A program made the position numbers and the translations under genes. From Streptomyces cavernae (lineage in GTDB: Bacteria > Actinomycetota > Actinomycetes > Streptomycetales > Streptomycetaceae): a stretch of 64,000 bases of DNA. The notes under the pieces are model-generated. The model was not told the origin of the DNA. It searched no databases and worked only from the letters and a program-made list of their open reading frames with translations. The stretch spans positions 248,001 to 312,000 of the forward strand of contig NZ_RPDJ01000006.1 in the NCBI RefSeq assembly GCF_004023625.1, read 5' to 3'. Numbering within the stretch: the stretch's first letter is position 1; every line of letters begins with the position of its first letter. Shown in pieces: positions 17,988 to 26,404 of the stretch.

Positions 17988-18956
17988 GTGAGCGACGTCC
18001 GTAACGTGATCATCATCGGCTCCGGGCCCGCCGGTTATACGGCGGCGCTCTACACTGCGCGCGCGTCGCTGAAGCCGCTGGTCTTCGAAGGCGCTGTCAC
18101 CGCGGGTGGCGCGCTGATGAACACCACCGAGGTGGAGAACTTCCCCGGCTTCCGGGACGGCATCATGGGACCCGAGCTCATGGACAACATGCGGGCCCAG
18201 GCCGAGCGCTTCGGTGCCGAGCTTGTTCCGGACGACGTCGTGGCCGTGGACCTCAGCGGTGAGATCAAGACCGTCACGGACACCTCGGGCACGGTACACC
18301 AGGCGAAGGCCGTCATCGTCACCACCGGCTCCCAGCACCGCAAGCTCGGCCTGCCCAACGAGGACAAGCTCTCCGGACGTGGCGTCTCCTGGTGTGCTAC
18401 CTGTGACGGCTTCTTCTTCCGGGAGCAGGACATCGCCGTGATCGGCGGCGGTGACACCGCGATGGAGGAGGCCACCTTCCTCTCCCGGTTCGCCAAGTCG
18501 GTGACGATCGTCCACCGCCGCGACACGCTGCGCGCCTCCAAGGCGATGCAGGACCGCGCCTTCGCCGACCCGAAGATCAAGTTCATCTGGGACAGCGAGG
18601 TCGCCGAGATTCAGGGCGACCAGAAGCTCTCCGGTCTGAAGCTGCGCAACGTGAAGACGGGCGAGACCTCCGAGCTGCCGGTGACAGGCCTGTTCATCGC
18701 GATCGGCCACGACCCCCGCACGGAGCTCTTCAAGGGTCAGCTCGAGCTGGACGACGAGGGCTACCTGAGGGTGGAGGCGCCCTCGACACGGACGAACCTG
18801 ACCGGTGTCTTCGGTGCCGGTGACGTCGTCGACCACACCTACCGCCAGGCGATCACCGCGGCCGGCACCGGCTGCTCCGCGGCTCTCGACGCCGAGCGCT
18901 ACCTCGCCGCTCTCGCCGACACCGAGGCCGCCGAGCCCGAGAAGACCACTGTCTGA
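17988..18956 (+). CDS. trxB: Thioredoxin reductase
   Basis: FAD enzyme that reduces thioredoxin with NADPH. The 322-residue protein has the FAD-binding GSGPAG (11-16), the redox pair CATC (Cys136, Cys139), the NADPH-binding GGGDTAMEEA segment and the C-terminal GVFGAGDVVD FAD motif. The GTG at 17988 is preceded by GAGGAA; a longer frame upstream runs over the promoter. trxA follows after 47 bp, so the two form an operon, expected to be induced by disulphide stress through SigR. Confidence 0.97.
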   Translation: MSDVRNVIIIGSGPAGYTAALYTARASLKPLVFEGAVTAGGALMNTTEVENFPGFRDGIMGPELMDNMRAQAERFGAELVPDDVVAVDLSGEIKTVTDTSGTVHQAKAVIVTTGSQHRKLGLPNEDKLSGRGVSWCATCDGFFFREQDIAVIGGGDTAMEEATFLSRFAKSVTIVHRRDTLRASKAMQDRAFADPKIKFIWDSEVAEIQGDQKLSGLKLRNVKTGETSELPVTGLFIAIGHDPRTELFKGQLELDDEGYLRVEAPSTRTNLTGVFGAGDVVDHTYRQAITAAGTGCSAALDAERYLAALADTEAAEPEKTTV

Positions 18957-19003
18957 ACCCTTCCGCCCCTCTCTCATCGCACGACCGAATTAAGGAGCCC
19001 GCC

Positions 19004-19336
19004 GTGGCCGGCACTCTGAAGAATGTGACCGACGACTCCTTCGAGCAGGACGTCCTCAAGAGCGAGAAGCCCGTACTGGTGGACTTCTGGGCCGCCTGGT
19101 GCGGACCGTGCCGCCAGATCGCGCCGTCCCTCGAGGCGATCGCCGCCGAGTACGGCGACAAGATCGAGGTCGTCAAGCTGAACATCGACGAAAACCCCGG
19201 TATTGCCGCGAAGTACGGCGTCATGTCCATCCCGACTCTGAACGTCTACCAGGATGGCGAGGTCGCCAAGACCATCGTCGGTGCCAAGCCGAAGGCTGCG
19301 ATCGTCCGGGACCTTGAGGACTTCATCGCCGACTAG
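19004..19336 (+). CDS. trxA: Thioredoxin
   Basis: A 110-residue cytoplasmic dithiol oxidoreductase of normal length, with the active site WCGPC at about 32-36, the conserved VDFWAAW strand before it and the cis-proline loop MSIPT. AAGGAG precedes the GTG at 19004. It is the second gene of the trxBA operon and converges with the acetyltransferase gene across a parS site and a strong terminator. Confidence 0.97.
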   Translation: MAGTLKNVTDDSFEQDVLKSEKPVLVDFWAAWCGPCRQIAPSLEAIAAEYGDKIEVVKLNIDENPGIAAKYGVMSIPTLNVYQDGEVAKTIVGAKPKAAIVRDLEDFIAD

Positions 19337-19366
19337 TCGGCACGTGCGCCGCACAACGGCGGCGAT

Positions 19367-19380
19367 GTTTCACGTGAAAC
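19367..19380. other. parS: parS site (perfect consensus)
   Basis: GTTTCACGTGAAAC, intergenic, directly abutting the 5' arm of the terminator at 19381. Confidence 0.93.
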
Positions 19381-19416
19381 ACGAATGGGCCAGCCCGGTG
19401 GGGCTGGCCCATTCGT
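19381..19416. terminator. Bidirectional terminator, trxA / acetyltransferase
   Basis: A perfect 16-bp stem (19381-19396 with 19401-19416) with the 4-base loop GGTG, between convergent genes. Confidence 0.85.
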
Positions 19417-19432
19417 GTATAGAGCGCAGAAC

Positions 19433-20050
19433 CTACAGCGGTCGCAGTGCGGGTTCCTTCTGGACGGCTCCCAGCAATCTGTCGAGCGCCAACTCGACGT
19501 CTTCCTTCCATGACAGCGTCGTCCGCAACTCCAGCCTCAGTCGTGGATGCGTGGGGTGCGGCCGGACCGTCTTGAATCCCACCGCCAGCAGATGGTCGGC
19601 GGGAAGGAGACACGCCGGCTCCTTCCAGCGCGCGTCCCCGAAGGCCTCGATCGCTTTGAAGCCCCGGCGCAGCAGATCCTTGGCAACCGTCTGCACCATC
19701 ACACGCCCCAACCCCTGCCCTTGATAGCCCGGCAGAATGAAGGCGGTCATCAGCTGCACTGCATCCGGCGACACGGGGCTCGTGGGAAAGGCCGTGGAGC
19801 GGGGGACATAAGCGGGGGGTGCGTAGAGCACAAAGCCCACGGGCACCTCATCGACATAGACGACCCGCCCGCAGGATCCCCACTCCAGGAGAACGGCGGA
19901 GATCCACGCCTCCTTCTCCAGGTCGGGTGTGCCTGCCTTTACCGCGGCTTCTCCGCTGACTGGGTCCAACTCCCAGAAGACACACGCGCGACAGCGCTTG
20001 GGAAGGTCCGTAAGGTTGTCCAGCGTGAGCGGTACGAGCCGACGCCCCAT
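19433..20050 (-). CDS. GNAT-family acetyltransferase
   Basis: A 205-residue protein with the GNAT acetyl-CoA pocket LPGYQGQGLGRVMVQTV (Q/R-x-x-G-x-G/A type) at about 117-133, preceded by the beta-4 strand VQLMTAFI. The N-terminal part (CRACVFWELDP) has a Cys-x2-Cys pair, as in several actinobacterial relatives. GAGGAA lies 8 bp before the ATG at 20050. It follows parB in the same orientation; Mycobacterium has other genes here. Substrate unknown. Confidence 0.88.
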   Translation of the reverse strand: MGRRLVPLTLDNLTDLPKRCRACVFWELDPVSGEAAVKAGTPDLEKEAWISAVLLEWGSCGRVVYVDEVPVGFVLYAPPAYVPRSTAFPTSPVSPDAVQLMTAFILPGYQGQGLGRVMVQTVAKDLLRRGFKAIEAFGDARWKEPACLLPADHLLAVGFKTVRPHPTHPRLRLELRTTLSWKEDVELALDRLLGAVQKEPALRPL

Positions 20051-20196
20051 GAAGGCTGTTCCTCGCTTCCTTCGCCCGCAGCATGGCGGGCGGCTGTCAG
20101 AGTGCTCCGTTCCCTGAGCAGACTGCCGACAAATCCGCCGACCGCCCCGAGGCCCAGACCGGCGGTTACCAGTCCACTGCGGCTCACCGTTCGCAT
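19939..20196 (-). CDS. Possible small membrane protein overlapping the acetyltransferase start
   Basis: An 85-codon frame with a very good ribosome-binding site (GGGGAGG, 8 bp before the ATG at 20196). Its N-terminal 30 residues (SGLVTAGLGLGAVGGFVGSLL) could form one membrane helix. The last 37 codons overlap the acetyltransferase gene in another frame. It may be a real small gene coupled to the downstream one, a longer leader peptide, or chance. No family recognised. Confidence 0.35.
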   Translation of the reverse strand: MRTVSRSGLVTAGLGLGAVGGFVGSLLRERSTLTAARHAAGEGSEEQPSWGVGSYRSRWTTLRTFPSAVARVSSGSWTQSAEKPR

Positions 20197-20373
20197 GGCC
20201 TTCGCCTCCCCGAGAAGGTGCCGCCAGGTGAATGCGCCATACCCGAACGCATCGTATCCACCAAGCGATTGCATCGATACCGACTGAAAGCAAAGAGCAG
20301 GCCGTGTTCCGGTACACACCGGACACGACCCGCTTTGCCGGCCGTCGGACCGCTGCGGGGCGGTAGGCCGAGA

Positions 20374-21486
20374 TCAGGCTTCGCTCTCGCCGGAGTTCTC
20401 CTCGGAGTTCTCCTCGGCAGATCCCTTCTGAAGGACCGGCCCCTCGCCGGGGGCAAGCGTGCCGAGAATACGTTCCAGGTCTTCCATCGAGGCGAACTCG
20501 ACGACGATCTTGCCCTTCTTCTGGCCGAGGTCGACCTTCACCCGGGTCTCGAACCGGTCCGAAAGCCGGGTCGCCAGCTCACTCAACGCCGGGGAGAGCC
20601 GAGCGCCAGCACGCGGCCCCTTGGAGCGCGGCGCGCTCTGTGGGCGGGAGCCCATGAGGGTCACGATCTCCTCGACGGCCCGCACCGAGAGCCCCTCGGC
20701 AACAATGCGGTGGGCCAGCCGGTCCTGCTCCTCCGAGTCATCGACGGAGAGCAGCGCCCGGGCATGTCCCGCGGACAGAACTCCGGCCGCCACCCGACGC
20801 TGGACCGCAGGAGAGAGCTTCAGCAGACGAAGGGTATTGGAGACCTGCGGCCGGGAGCGGCCGATCCGGTCCGCCAACTGGTCGTGCGTGCAGTTGAAGT
20901 CCTTGAGGAGCTGGTCATAGGCAGCAGCCTCCTCCAGCGGGTTCAGCTGGGCTCGGTGCAGGTTCTCCAGGAGCGCGTCCAAGAGGAGCTTCTCGTCCTC
21001 GGTGGCACGCACGATCGCCGGAATCGCCTCGAGCCCCGCCTCACGGCAGGCCCGCCACCGCCGCTCGCCCATGATGAGCTCATAGCGGGAGGGGCCCAAC
21101 TGCCGCACGACGACGGGCTGAAGAAGGCCCACTTCCTTGATGGAGGTGACCAACTCCGCAAGGGCGTCCTCATCGAACACCTCACGCGGCTGGCGAGGGT
21201 TGGGACTGATGAAATCCAGAGGGAGCTCAGCGAAGTGGGCTCCGGCCGGGCTCTGCAGCCCTTCACCGGCTCCATAGGCCGCATCCTCGGTTTCATGTGA
21301 AACATTCGCCTGCGGCAGTGTGGCCACCCTCGCCGCGGCCACCCCGCGCTCCGACGTAAGGACCGGAACAGCCGTCGGCGAAGTGGCAGCGCCACCGGCC
21401 GTCGGCGGCGCCGCCTTCTCCCCCGTCGGCGCCGCGGGGATCAGGGCGCCGAGGCCACGGCCCAGCCCTCGTCGTCGCTCACTCAC
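20374..21486 (-). CDS. parB: Chromosome segregation protein ParB
   Basis: Binds parS, loads as a CTP-dependent clamp and organises the origin region. The 370-residue protein starts with RRGLGRGLGALIP, the segment that touches ParA. It has the CTP-binding N-domain (VRQLGPSRYELIMGERRWRA, with GERRWRA at 140-146), the helix-turn-helix DQLADRIGRSRPQVSNTLR (about 203-221) and a C-terminal dimerisation domain. The ATG at 21486 overlaps the parA stop by 4 bp. A near-perfect parS site at 21290-21303 lies in the gene. Confidence 0.97.
   Translation of the reverse strand: MSERRRGLGRGLGALIPAAPTGEKAAPPTAGGAATSPTAVPVLTSERGVAAARVATLPQANVSHETEDAAYGAGEGLQSPAGAHFAELPLDFISPNPRQPREVFDEDALAELVTSIKEVGLLQPVVVRQLGPSRYELIMGERRWRACREAGLEAIPAIVRATEDEKLLLDALLENLHRAQLNPLEEAAAYDQLLKDFNCTHDQLADRIGRSRPQVSNTLRLLKLSPAVQRRVAAGVLSAGHARALLSVDDSEEQDRLAHRIVAEGLSVRAVEEIVTLMGSRPQSAPRSKGPRAGARLSPALSELATRLSDRFETRVKVDLGQKKGKIVVEFASMEDLERILGTLAPGEGPVLQKGSAEENSEENSGESEA
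21290..21303. other. parS: parS-like site (one mismatch), inside parB
   Basis: GTTTCATGTGAAAC has one change from the consensus and is read V-S-H-E-T near residue 62 of ParB. It is probably a weaker ParB site. Confidence 0.6.
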
Positions 21487-22478
21487 TGGATCCCCTCCAC
21501 CATGCTCTGATCGTTCTGTGCGCCCAGATGGGCGTGCTGCGCGTCGTAGTGGATACCTACACCGCGCAGAGCGATTTCTCGCGCGGCCTCAAGATAGGAG
21601 AGGGCACCGCTCGACCCGGGGTCGTAGGTCAGCACCGTCTGCCCGTAGCTCGGCGCCTCGGAGATACGGACCGAACGAGGAATGCTGGTCCGGAGCACCT
21701 CCTCGCCGAAATGGTTGCGCACCTCTTCGGCGACCTGGGACGCAAGACGAGTCCGGCCGTCGTACATGGTGAGCAGGATGGTCGATACATGGAGGCCGGG
21801 GTTGAGGTGCCCCCGCACCAGATCGACATTGCGGAGCAGCTGCCCCAGCCCCTCCAGTGCGTAGTACTCACACTGGATCGGAATCAGGACCTCGGCACCA
21901 GCCACCAGAGCATTGACCGTCAGCAGACCGAGCGACGGCGGGCAGTCGATGAGGATGTAGTCCAGCGGCTGCTCGTACGTCTGAATCGCTCTCTGCAGTC
22001 GGCTCTCCCGCGCAACGAGAGAAACCAGCTCGATCTCAGCGCCGGCGAGATCGATCGTGGCCGGGGCACAGAAGAGGCCCTCGACATCAGGAACCGGCTG
22101 AACGACCTCCGACAGGGGCTTGCTCTCGACCAATACGTCGTAGATCGAAGGAACTTCGGCGTGGTGATCGATGCCCAGTGCAGTGGATGCGTTGCCCTGC
22201 GGGTCGAGATCGATCACCAGGACGCGTCCGCCGTGCAGGGCGAGCGAGGCGGCAAGGTTGACTGTTGTCGTGGTCTTGCCGACACCACCCTTCTGGTTGG
22301 CGACGACCATGACCCGGGTCTGCTCGGGCCGCGGGAGGCCCTCGCCGGCGCGCCCCAAAGCCTCCACCGCCAATTGGGCAGCACGACCGATGGGAGTGTC
22401 GTCCATCGGGGGCGGTGTTTCACGTGAAACATCGTCCCCCATCGACTCGGTACGGGGACCGGGGACCGGATCGGTCAT
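21483..22478 (-). CDS. parA: Chromosome partitioning ATPase ParA
   Basis: Deviant Walker ATPase that moves ParB-bound origins and associates with the polar growth machinery. With a start at 22478 it has 331 residues, with KGGVGKTTT (from 63), the switch region LDPQGNAS and YILIDCPPSLG. The frame stays open upstream to 22850, but third-position GC falls there, so 22478 or the next ATG at 22442 is favoured; neither has a strong ribosome-binding site. The N-terminus contains a perfect parS (22417-22430) read V-S-R-E-T. It overlaps parB by 4 bp. Confidence 0.93.
   Translation of the reverse strand: MTDPVPGPRTESMGDDVSRETPPPMDDTPIGRAAQLAVEALGRAGEGLPRPEQTRVMVVANQKGGVGKTTTTVNLAASLALHGGRVLVIDLDPQGNASTALGIDHHAEVPSIYDVLVESKPLSEVVQPVPDVEGLFCAPATIDLAGAEIELVSLVARESRLQRAIQTYEQPLDYILIDCPPSLGLLTVNALVAGAEVLIPIQCEYYALEGLGQLLRNVDLVRGHLNPGLHVSTILLTMYDGRTRLASQVAEEVRNHFGEEVLRTSIPRSVRISEAPSYGQTVLTYDPGSSGALSYLEAAREIALRGVGIHYDAQHAHLGAQNDQSMVEGIQ
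22417..22430. other. parS: parS site (perfect), inside parA
   Basis: GTTTCACGTGAAAC in the 5' part of parA, read V-S-R-E-T. Confidence 0.92.
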
Positions 22479-22592
22479 CGGTCCCGCGAGGTTGGCGTCG
22501 GACCGCAAGGATTCACTCTCCTCGACTTCAGGCTCGCAATGAACAGAGCCTCCCATGCCTTCGGGGTCGCGAACCAGTGAGGCCTGTTGTTC

Positions 22593-22619
22593 TGTGGAGA
22601 AATCCACCTCTGTGGACAA
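22593..22619. promoter_or_regulatory. Pair of DnaA boxes upstream of parA
   Basis: TGTGGAGAA (22593-22601) and TGTGGACAA (22611-22619, complement of TTGTCCACA, the perfect box) lie 18 bp apart in the same orientation, 115-141 bp before the parA start. A weaker third copy, TGTGGAGTA, is at 22823-22831. They could couple parAB transcription to DnaA level or replication. Confidence 0.6.
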
Positions 22620-22744
22620 CTCCGCTCCCTCTTCGAGTGAACGAAGAGGGCGACGATCCTCTTCCTGGGCCCTGAAAGGACGACGGTCGCGGGTTGCGGC
22701 CGCGGCGCGACCGCGGCTGATGATGCCGTGCAGGAGTGAGCGAC

Positions 22745-22758
22745 GTTTCACGTGAAAC
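22745..22758. other. parS: parS site (perfect consensus), upstream of parA
   Basis: GTTTCACGTGAAAC in the rsmG-parA spacer (22479-22850), where parAB promoters are expected, so ParB binding could also affect parAB transcription. Confidence 0.93.
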
Positions 22759-22850
22759 ACGATGCCTAGGGGCCTCGGCCGCACCCGCGCGACACTCCGA
22801 GATGCGTAGTTTTGACAGCTTGTGTGGAGTACGACCCGACTACAGGGCAC

Positions 22851-23567
22851 TCAACGACGACGTCGCGCTCGACCGGCCCGGGCCGCCTTCGCCCGCTTGG
22901 CCGCGAAACGCACTCCGCCCGGGCTCTCGCCGACCTCAACCCGCACCACTGTGGAGAGCGGGTCTACAACGCCCTCGCCGACATGCAGAACCGAGACATC
23001 AACCGCGCCGAGCTTGCTCAGCGCCGCACCGGCGTTCTTGACCTCTTCCTCCGCGGTGTCGCCCTTGAGCGCAAGCATCTCCCCATACGGCCGCAGCAAC
23101 GGAACACCCCAGGCGGCCAGTCGGTCCAGGGGCGCCACGGCTCGCGCCGTCACCACATGGACCGGGGTCAGCTGGCCGAGAACCTCCTCGGCACGCCCAC
23201 GTACGACGGTGACATGGTCGAGGCCCAGTAGCTCGACAACCTCGGAGAGGAAGTTCGTACGCCGCAGCAATGGTTCCAGGAGCGTGATCTTGAGGTCCGG
23301 GCGGACGAGGGCCAGCGGGATACCGGGCAGTCCGGCACCGGAGCCGACATCGCACACCGTCACGCCTTCCGACACGACCTCGGAGAGCACCGCGCAGTTC
23401 AACAGATGCCGCTCCCACAGGCGGGGCACTTCGCGCGGACCGATGAGGCCGCGCTGCACTCCGGCCTCCGCCAGGAGCTCCGCGTAACGGACCGCGTCCG
23501 CGAAGCGATCACCGAACACCGACCGGGCCTGTTCGGGCGCAGGGGGAAGCTCCGCTGCCTCCGTCAC
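22851..23567 (-). CDS. rsmG: 16S rRNA (guanine-N7) methyltransferase RsmG/GidB
   Basis: Methylates G527 of 16S rRNA with S-adenosylmethionine. The 238-residue protein has the SAM motif VCDVGSGAGLPGIPLALVRP (about 70-90), TLLEPLLRRTNFL and TARAVAPL, with a basic C-terminal tail ending ARAGRARRRR. The GTG at 23567 follows GGAAGGAC. Loss of RsmG in Streptomyces gives low-level streptomycin resistance and can raise antibiotic production. A terminator and a 158-bp gap separate it from jag, so it may have its own promoter. Confidence 0.96.
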   Translation of the reverse strand: MTEAAELPPAPEQARSVFGDRFADAVRYAELLAEAGVQRGLIGPREVPRLWERHLLNCAVLSEVVSEGVTVCDVGSGAGLPGIPLALVRPDLKITLLEPLLRRTNFLSEVVELLGLDHVTVVRGRAEEVLGQLTPVHVVTARAVAPLDRLAAWGVPLLRPYGEMLALKGDTAEEEVKNAGAALSKLGAVDVSVLHVGEGVVDPLSTVVRVEVGESPGGVRFAAKRAKAARAGRARRRR

Positions 23568-23679
23568 GGGGGACCGTCCTTCCGTACCGCATCAGCGCGC
23601 CGTGCGCTGACGTCCTGGACCACCAGGGACCAATTAGGGGCCATCAGCCGTCATCAGGGACTACCAGGCTGACAAAATT

Positions 23680-23707
23680 CGGCCCCGCCTGCGAACAGAC
23701 GGGGCCG
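23680..23707 (-). terminator. Terminator after jag
   Basis: Arms CGGCCCCG (23680-23687) and CGGGGCCG (23700-23707), extended inward with one mismatch. Read on the minus strand it is followed by GAATTTTG, a partial T-run. Confidence 0.75.
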
Positions 23708-23725
23708 CGGAGAACCGGAGGCCGA

Positions 23726-24238
23726 TCAGGCGGGCAGCACGACGACGAAGCGCTGAGGCTCCTCGCCCTCGGACTCGCTACGCAGGCCTGCGGCCTTGAC
23801 CGCGTCGTGGACGACCTTGCGCTCGAAGGGCGTCATCGGCTTCATCTTCACCGGCTCGCCGGAGGCCTTGACCTCGGCAGCGGCCTTGGCGCCCAGCTCG
23901 GAGAGCTCCTCACGCTTCTTGGCACGGTAGCCCGCGATGTCCAGCATCAGCCGACTGCGGTCCCCGGTCTCGCGGTGCACGGCGAGCCGGGTGAGCTCCT
24001 GGAGCGCCTCCAGCACCTCACCGTCGCGGCCGACCAGCTTCTGCAGATCGCGGCCGCCCGTGTCGCTGACGATCGATACTGCGGCGCGATCGGCCTCGAC
24101 GTCCATGTCGATGTCGCCGTCGAGGTCGGCGATGTCCAGCAGACCCTCGAGGTAGTCCGCCGCGATCTCACCCTCCTGCTCAAGGCGGGTCAGGGTGTCG
24201 CCACCCTCAGCAGCGGCGGAGGTGGTGCCTTCCGTCAC
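23726..24238 (-). CDS. jag: Jag/KhpB-like RNA-binding protein (KH and R3H domains)
   Basis: A 170-residue cytoplasmic protein. A short acidic N-terminus precedes a KH-like domain (GGRDLQKLVGRDGEVLEALQ, about 62-81) and an R3H domain (MTPFERKVVHDAVKAAG, about 135-151), the order of Jag/KhpB without the long Jag-N domain. It is known to bind RNA and affect wall growth in other Gram-positives. It sits 15 bp after yidC, as in most bacteria, and is the last gene before the terminator. GTG start. Confidence 0.93.
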   Translation of the reverse strand: MTEGTTSAAAEGGDTLTRLEQEGEIAADYLEGLLDIADLDGDIDMDVEADRAAVSIVSDTGGRDLQKLVGRDGEVLEALQELTRLAVHRETGDRSRLMLDIAGYRAKKREELSELGAKAAAEVKASGEPVKMKPMTPFERKVVHDAVKAAGLRSESEGEEPQRFVVVLPA

Positions 24239-24253
24239 GGGATGGACTCCTTC

Positions 24254-25522
24254 TTACTTCTTGGACGGGTGCTTGGGCCGCTGCGGACCCTTGCGCTGTC
24301 CGGACTGGGCTTTGCTGCGGGTACCGGAGCCGGGCTTGGCGCCACCGCCGGCCGGCTTGGAGGCGGGCCTGGCATCCTGCGGCTCGTCCTCCTTGGCAAG
24401 GGAGGTCTTCGACTCACCGGCGGCCTTGGGACCGGACTGACGCTGTGCCTTGGTCTGGCGCTTGGGCTGCTGTCGCTTGGGGGACGCACCGGTAGCCGCG
24501 GTACCGTCCGCGGTCTCGGCGACCTCCGTGATCTCGCTCTTCACCACGGTGCCATCGCTCTGGGCCGCCAGGCCCGCCTTCCCCAGGCCGTTGATGAACT
24601 TGCGCTCGAACTCGTTGCGGTCCCGGCCCTTGGCGACGATCGTCTTGACGATGGCGCGCTCGCGGCGGCCGCGGGTCTTGCCGTGGCTCGTGACGTGCTT
24701 CTGCAGGCGCTCCAGGTAGGCGGCCTGGGCCTTGCTGCCCGGGGTGGGGTTGTTGTGGATGACGTACATCTGCTGGCCCATGGTCCACACGTTGGTGGTC
24801 AGCCAGTAGACGAGGACACCGACCGGGAAGTTGATACCGAAGACGGCGAACATGATCGGGAAGATGTACATCAGCATCTTCTGCTGCTGCATGAAGGGCG
24901 TCTTCACCGTGGTGTCGACGTTCTTCGTCATCAGCTGACGCTGCGTGTAGAACTGCGACGCCGACATCAGGATGATCATGACCGCGGTGACGATCCGGAC
25001 ATCGGTCACCGAGGCATCGAGCTGAGCGACCTTCTCGGCGCTGTCCGTGAACTTCGCCGCCAGCGGAGCACCGAAGATATGCGCCTTCTGAGCGCTCTCC
25101 AGCAGTCGCTCATTGATCACGCCGACGGTGTCGTTCGACGCGATGCTGTTGAGCACGTGGTACAGGGCGAAGAAGAACGGCGACTGCGCCAGGATGGGAA
25201 GGCACGAGGAGAGCGGGTTGGTGCCCGTCTCCTTGTACAGCTTCATCATCTCTTCGGACTGACGCTGTTTGTCGTTCTTGTAGCGCTCCTGGATCTTCTT
25301 CATCTCGGGCTGGAGCGTCTGCATGGCCCGCGTCGCCTTGATCTGCTTCACGAAGAGCGGGATCAGGCAGATGCGGATCAGGATCACAAGGGACACGATG
25401 GACAGGCCCCAGGCCCAGCCCGTATCGGGACCGAAGATCGCACCGTACAGCGAGTGGAACTGCACGATGACCCACGAGACGGGTGTCGTGATGAAGCTGA
25501 AAAGACTGGCAATCGTGTCCAC
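24254..25522 (-). CDS. yidC: Membrane protein insertase YidC
   Basis: Inserts and folds membrane proteins, with or without Sec. The 422-residue protein has five membrane segments: one near the start (about 8-30), RICLIPLFVKQIKATRAMQ with the conserved charged hairpin after it, SPFFFALYHVLNSI, VTAVMIILMSASQF, and MLMYIFPIMFAVFGINFPVGVLVYWL split by a turn. The C-terminal 130 residues are basic and Lys/Gln/Ser-rich (ribosome-binding type). The GTG at 25522 is 3 bp after the yidD stop. Confidence 0.96.
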   Translation of the reverse strand: MDTIASLFSFITTPVSWVIVQFHSLYGAIFGPDTGWAWGLSIVSLVILIRICLIPLFVKQIKATRAMQTLQPEMKKIQERYKNDKQRQSEEMMKLYKETGTNPLSSCLPILAQSPFFFALYHVLNSIASNDTVGVINERLLESAQKAHIFGAPLAAKFTDSAEKVAQLDASVTDVRIVTAVMIILMSASQFYTQRQLMTKNVDTTVKTPFMQQQKMLMYIFPIMFAVFGINFPVGVLVYWLTTNVWTMGQQMYVIHNNPTPGSKAQAAYLERLQKHVTSHGKTRGRRERAIVKTIVAKGRDRNEFERKFINGLGKAGLAAQSDGTVVKSEITEVAETADGTAATGASPKRQQPKRQTKAQRQSGPKAAGESKTSLAKEDEPQDARPASKPAGGGAKPGSGTRSKAQSGQRKGPQRPKHPSKK

Positions 25523-25525
25523 TAA

Positions 25526-25879
25526 TCATGCTCCTTGGGCATGGGACGGGGTCTCGGCGGCCGGGCTCACAGGATTCTGCCCCTCGGTGGCCGCGCCGTC
25601 GGCGGAGGGCCCGCCCTTGCGTGTGCGCCAGGCGTCACGCAGCATCTCGTGCCACCGCGGGCGCTTGCGCGGCGGGACATGGTCCACACCGCCGAGCGAC
25701 CATGGGTTGCACCGCAGGATCCGCCAGGCGGTGAGCGCCGTTCCCTTGATCGCACCGTGCCGGTCGATGGCCTGGTAGCCGTAGTGGGAGCACGACGGGT
25801 AGTACTTGCAAACCGGACCGAGCAGCGGGCTGATGGTCCACTGGTACAGCTTGATCAGCGCGAGCAACGGGTACTTCAT
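25526..25879 (-). CDS. yidD: Membrane protein insertion efficiency factor YidD
   Basis: A 117-residue member of the YidD family, a small membrane-associated protein that helps YidC-dependent insertion. The signature ISPLLGPVCKYYPSCSHYG (three Cys with the core at about 24-32), the AIDRHGAIKGTALTAWRILRCNPWSLGG segment (cut here at family length) and a disordered tail are present. The ATG at 25879 overlaps the rnpA stop by 4 bp. Confidence 0.95.
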   Translation of the reverse strand: MKYPLLALIKLYQWTISPLLGPVCKYYPSCSHYGYQAIDRHGAIKGTALTAWRILRCNPWSLGGVDHVPPRKRPRWHEMLRDAWRTRKGGPSADGAATEGQNPVSPAAETPSHAQGA

Positions 25880-26247
25880 CGTGCGCCCCCTCCCAGCAGC
25901 CGCTCCAGGGCGGCATCCAGGTCTCGGGCCAGTTGTGCGTGGTCGGCGTCCCCCGCGCCGGGCAGCGCTCGTACGACTACCAGGCTACCGGTGGGGAACA
26001 GGGCGACCCGGTCCCGCATCAGATGGCGAAGCCTGCGCTTCACCTTGTTACGGACTACCGCTCCGCCCACGGCCTTGCTCACGACGAAACCCGCACGCGT
26101 CGGGGGAGCGCTCTCCCCGGGCGCGTGCGGGTCTGTGACACCGCTGCGTAGGTGGACGACGAGAAGCGGGCGTCCGGCCCGGCGTCCTCGGCGTACCGCG
26201 GTCGCGAAGTCCTCGCGCCGCCTCAGCCGGTTCTCGGTGGGCAGCAC
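25876..26247 (-). CDS. rnpA: Ribonuclease P protein component
   Basis: Protein subunit of RNase P, which matures the 5' ends of tRNAs. The 123-residue protein starts LPTENRLRRREDFATAVRRG and contains the RNR motif region VVRNKVKRRLRHLMRD that binds the RNA subunit. The GTG at 26247 gives the family length; the frame extends upstream across rpmH only by chance. It lies 19 bp after the rpmH stop. Confidence 0.96.
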   Translation of the reverse strand: MLPTENRLRRREDFATAVRRGRRAGRPLLVVHLRSGVTDPHAPGESAPPTRAGFVVSKAVGGAVVRNKVKRRLRHLMRDRVALFPTGSLVVVRALPGAGDADHAQLARDLDAALERLLGGGAR

Positions 26248-26266
26248 GACGTCATGACCTGTGCGA

Positions 26267-26404
26267 TCAGGCGGACAGGCGGGCGCGACCCTTGCTGCGG
26301 CGGGACGCGAGGATCGCGCGGCCGGCACGGGTGCGCATCCGCAGCCGGAAGCCGTGGGTCTTGGCGCGACGACGGTTGTTCGGCTGGAAGGTGCGCTTGC
26401 TCAC
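26267..26404 (-). CDS. rpmH: 50S ribosomal protein L34
   Basis: A 45-residue very basic protein starting MSKRTFQPNNRRRAKTHGF and ending KGRARLSA, the standard L34 sequence. GTG start at 26404, TGA at 26267-26269. It is the first gene of the leftward rpmH-rnpA-yidD-yidC-jag unit and diverges from dnaA. Confidence 0.98.
   Translation of the reverse strand: MSKRTFQPNNRRRAKTHGFRLRMRTRAGRAILASRRSKGRARLSA

Noticed and set aside
22479..22850. N-terminal extension of ParA by 124 codons
   Set aside because: Third-position GC drops sharply upstream of 22478 and the segment contains DnaA boxes and a parS site, as in a promoter leader. Kept as an alternative only.
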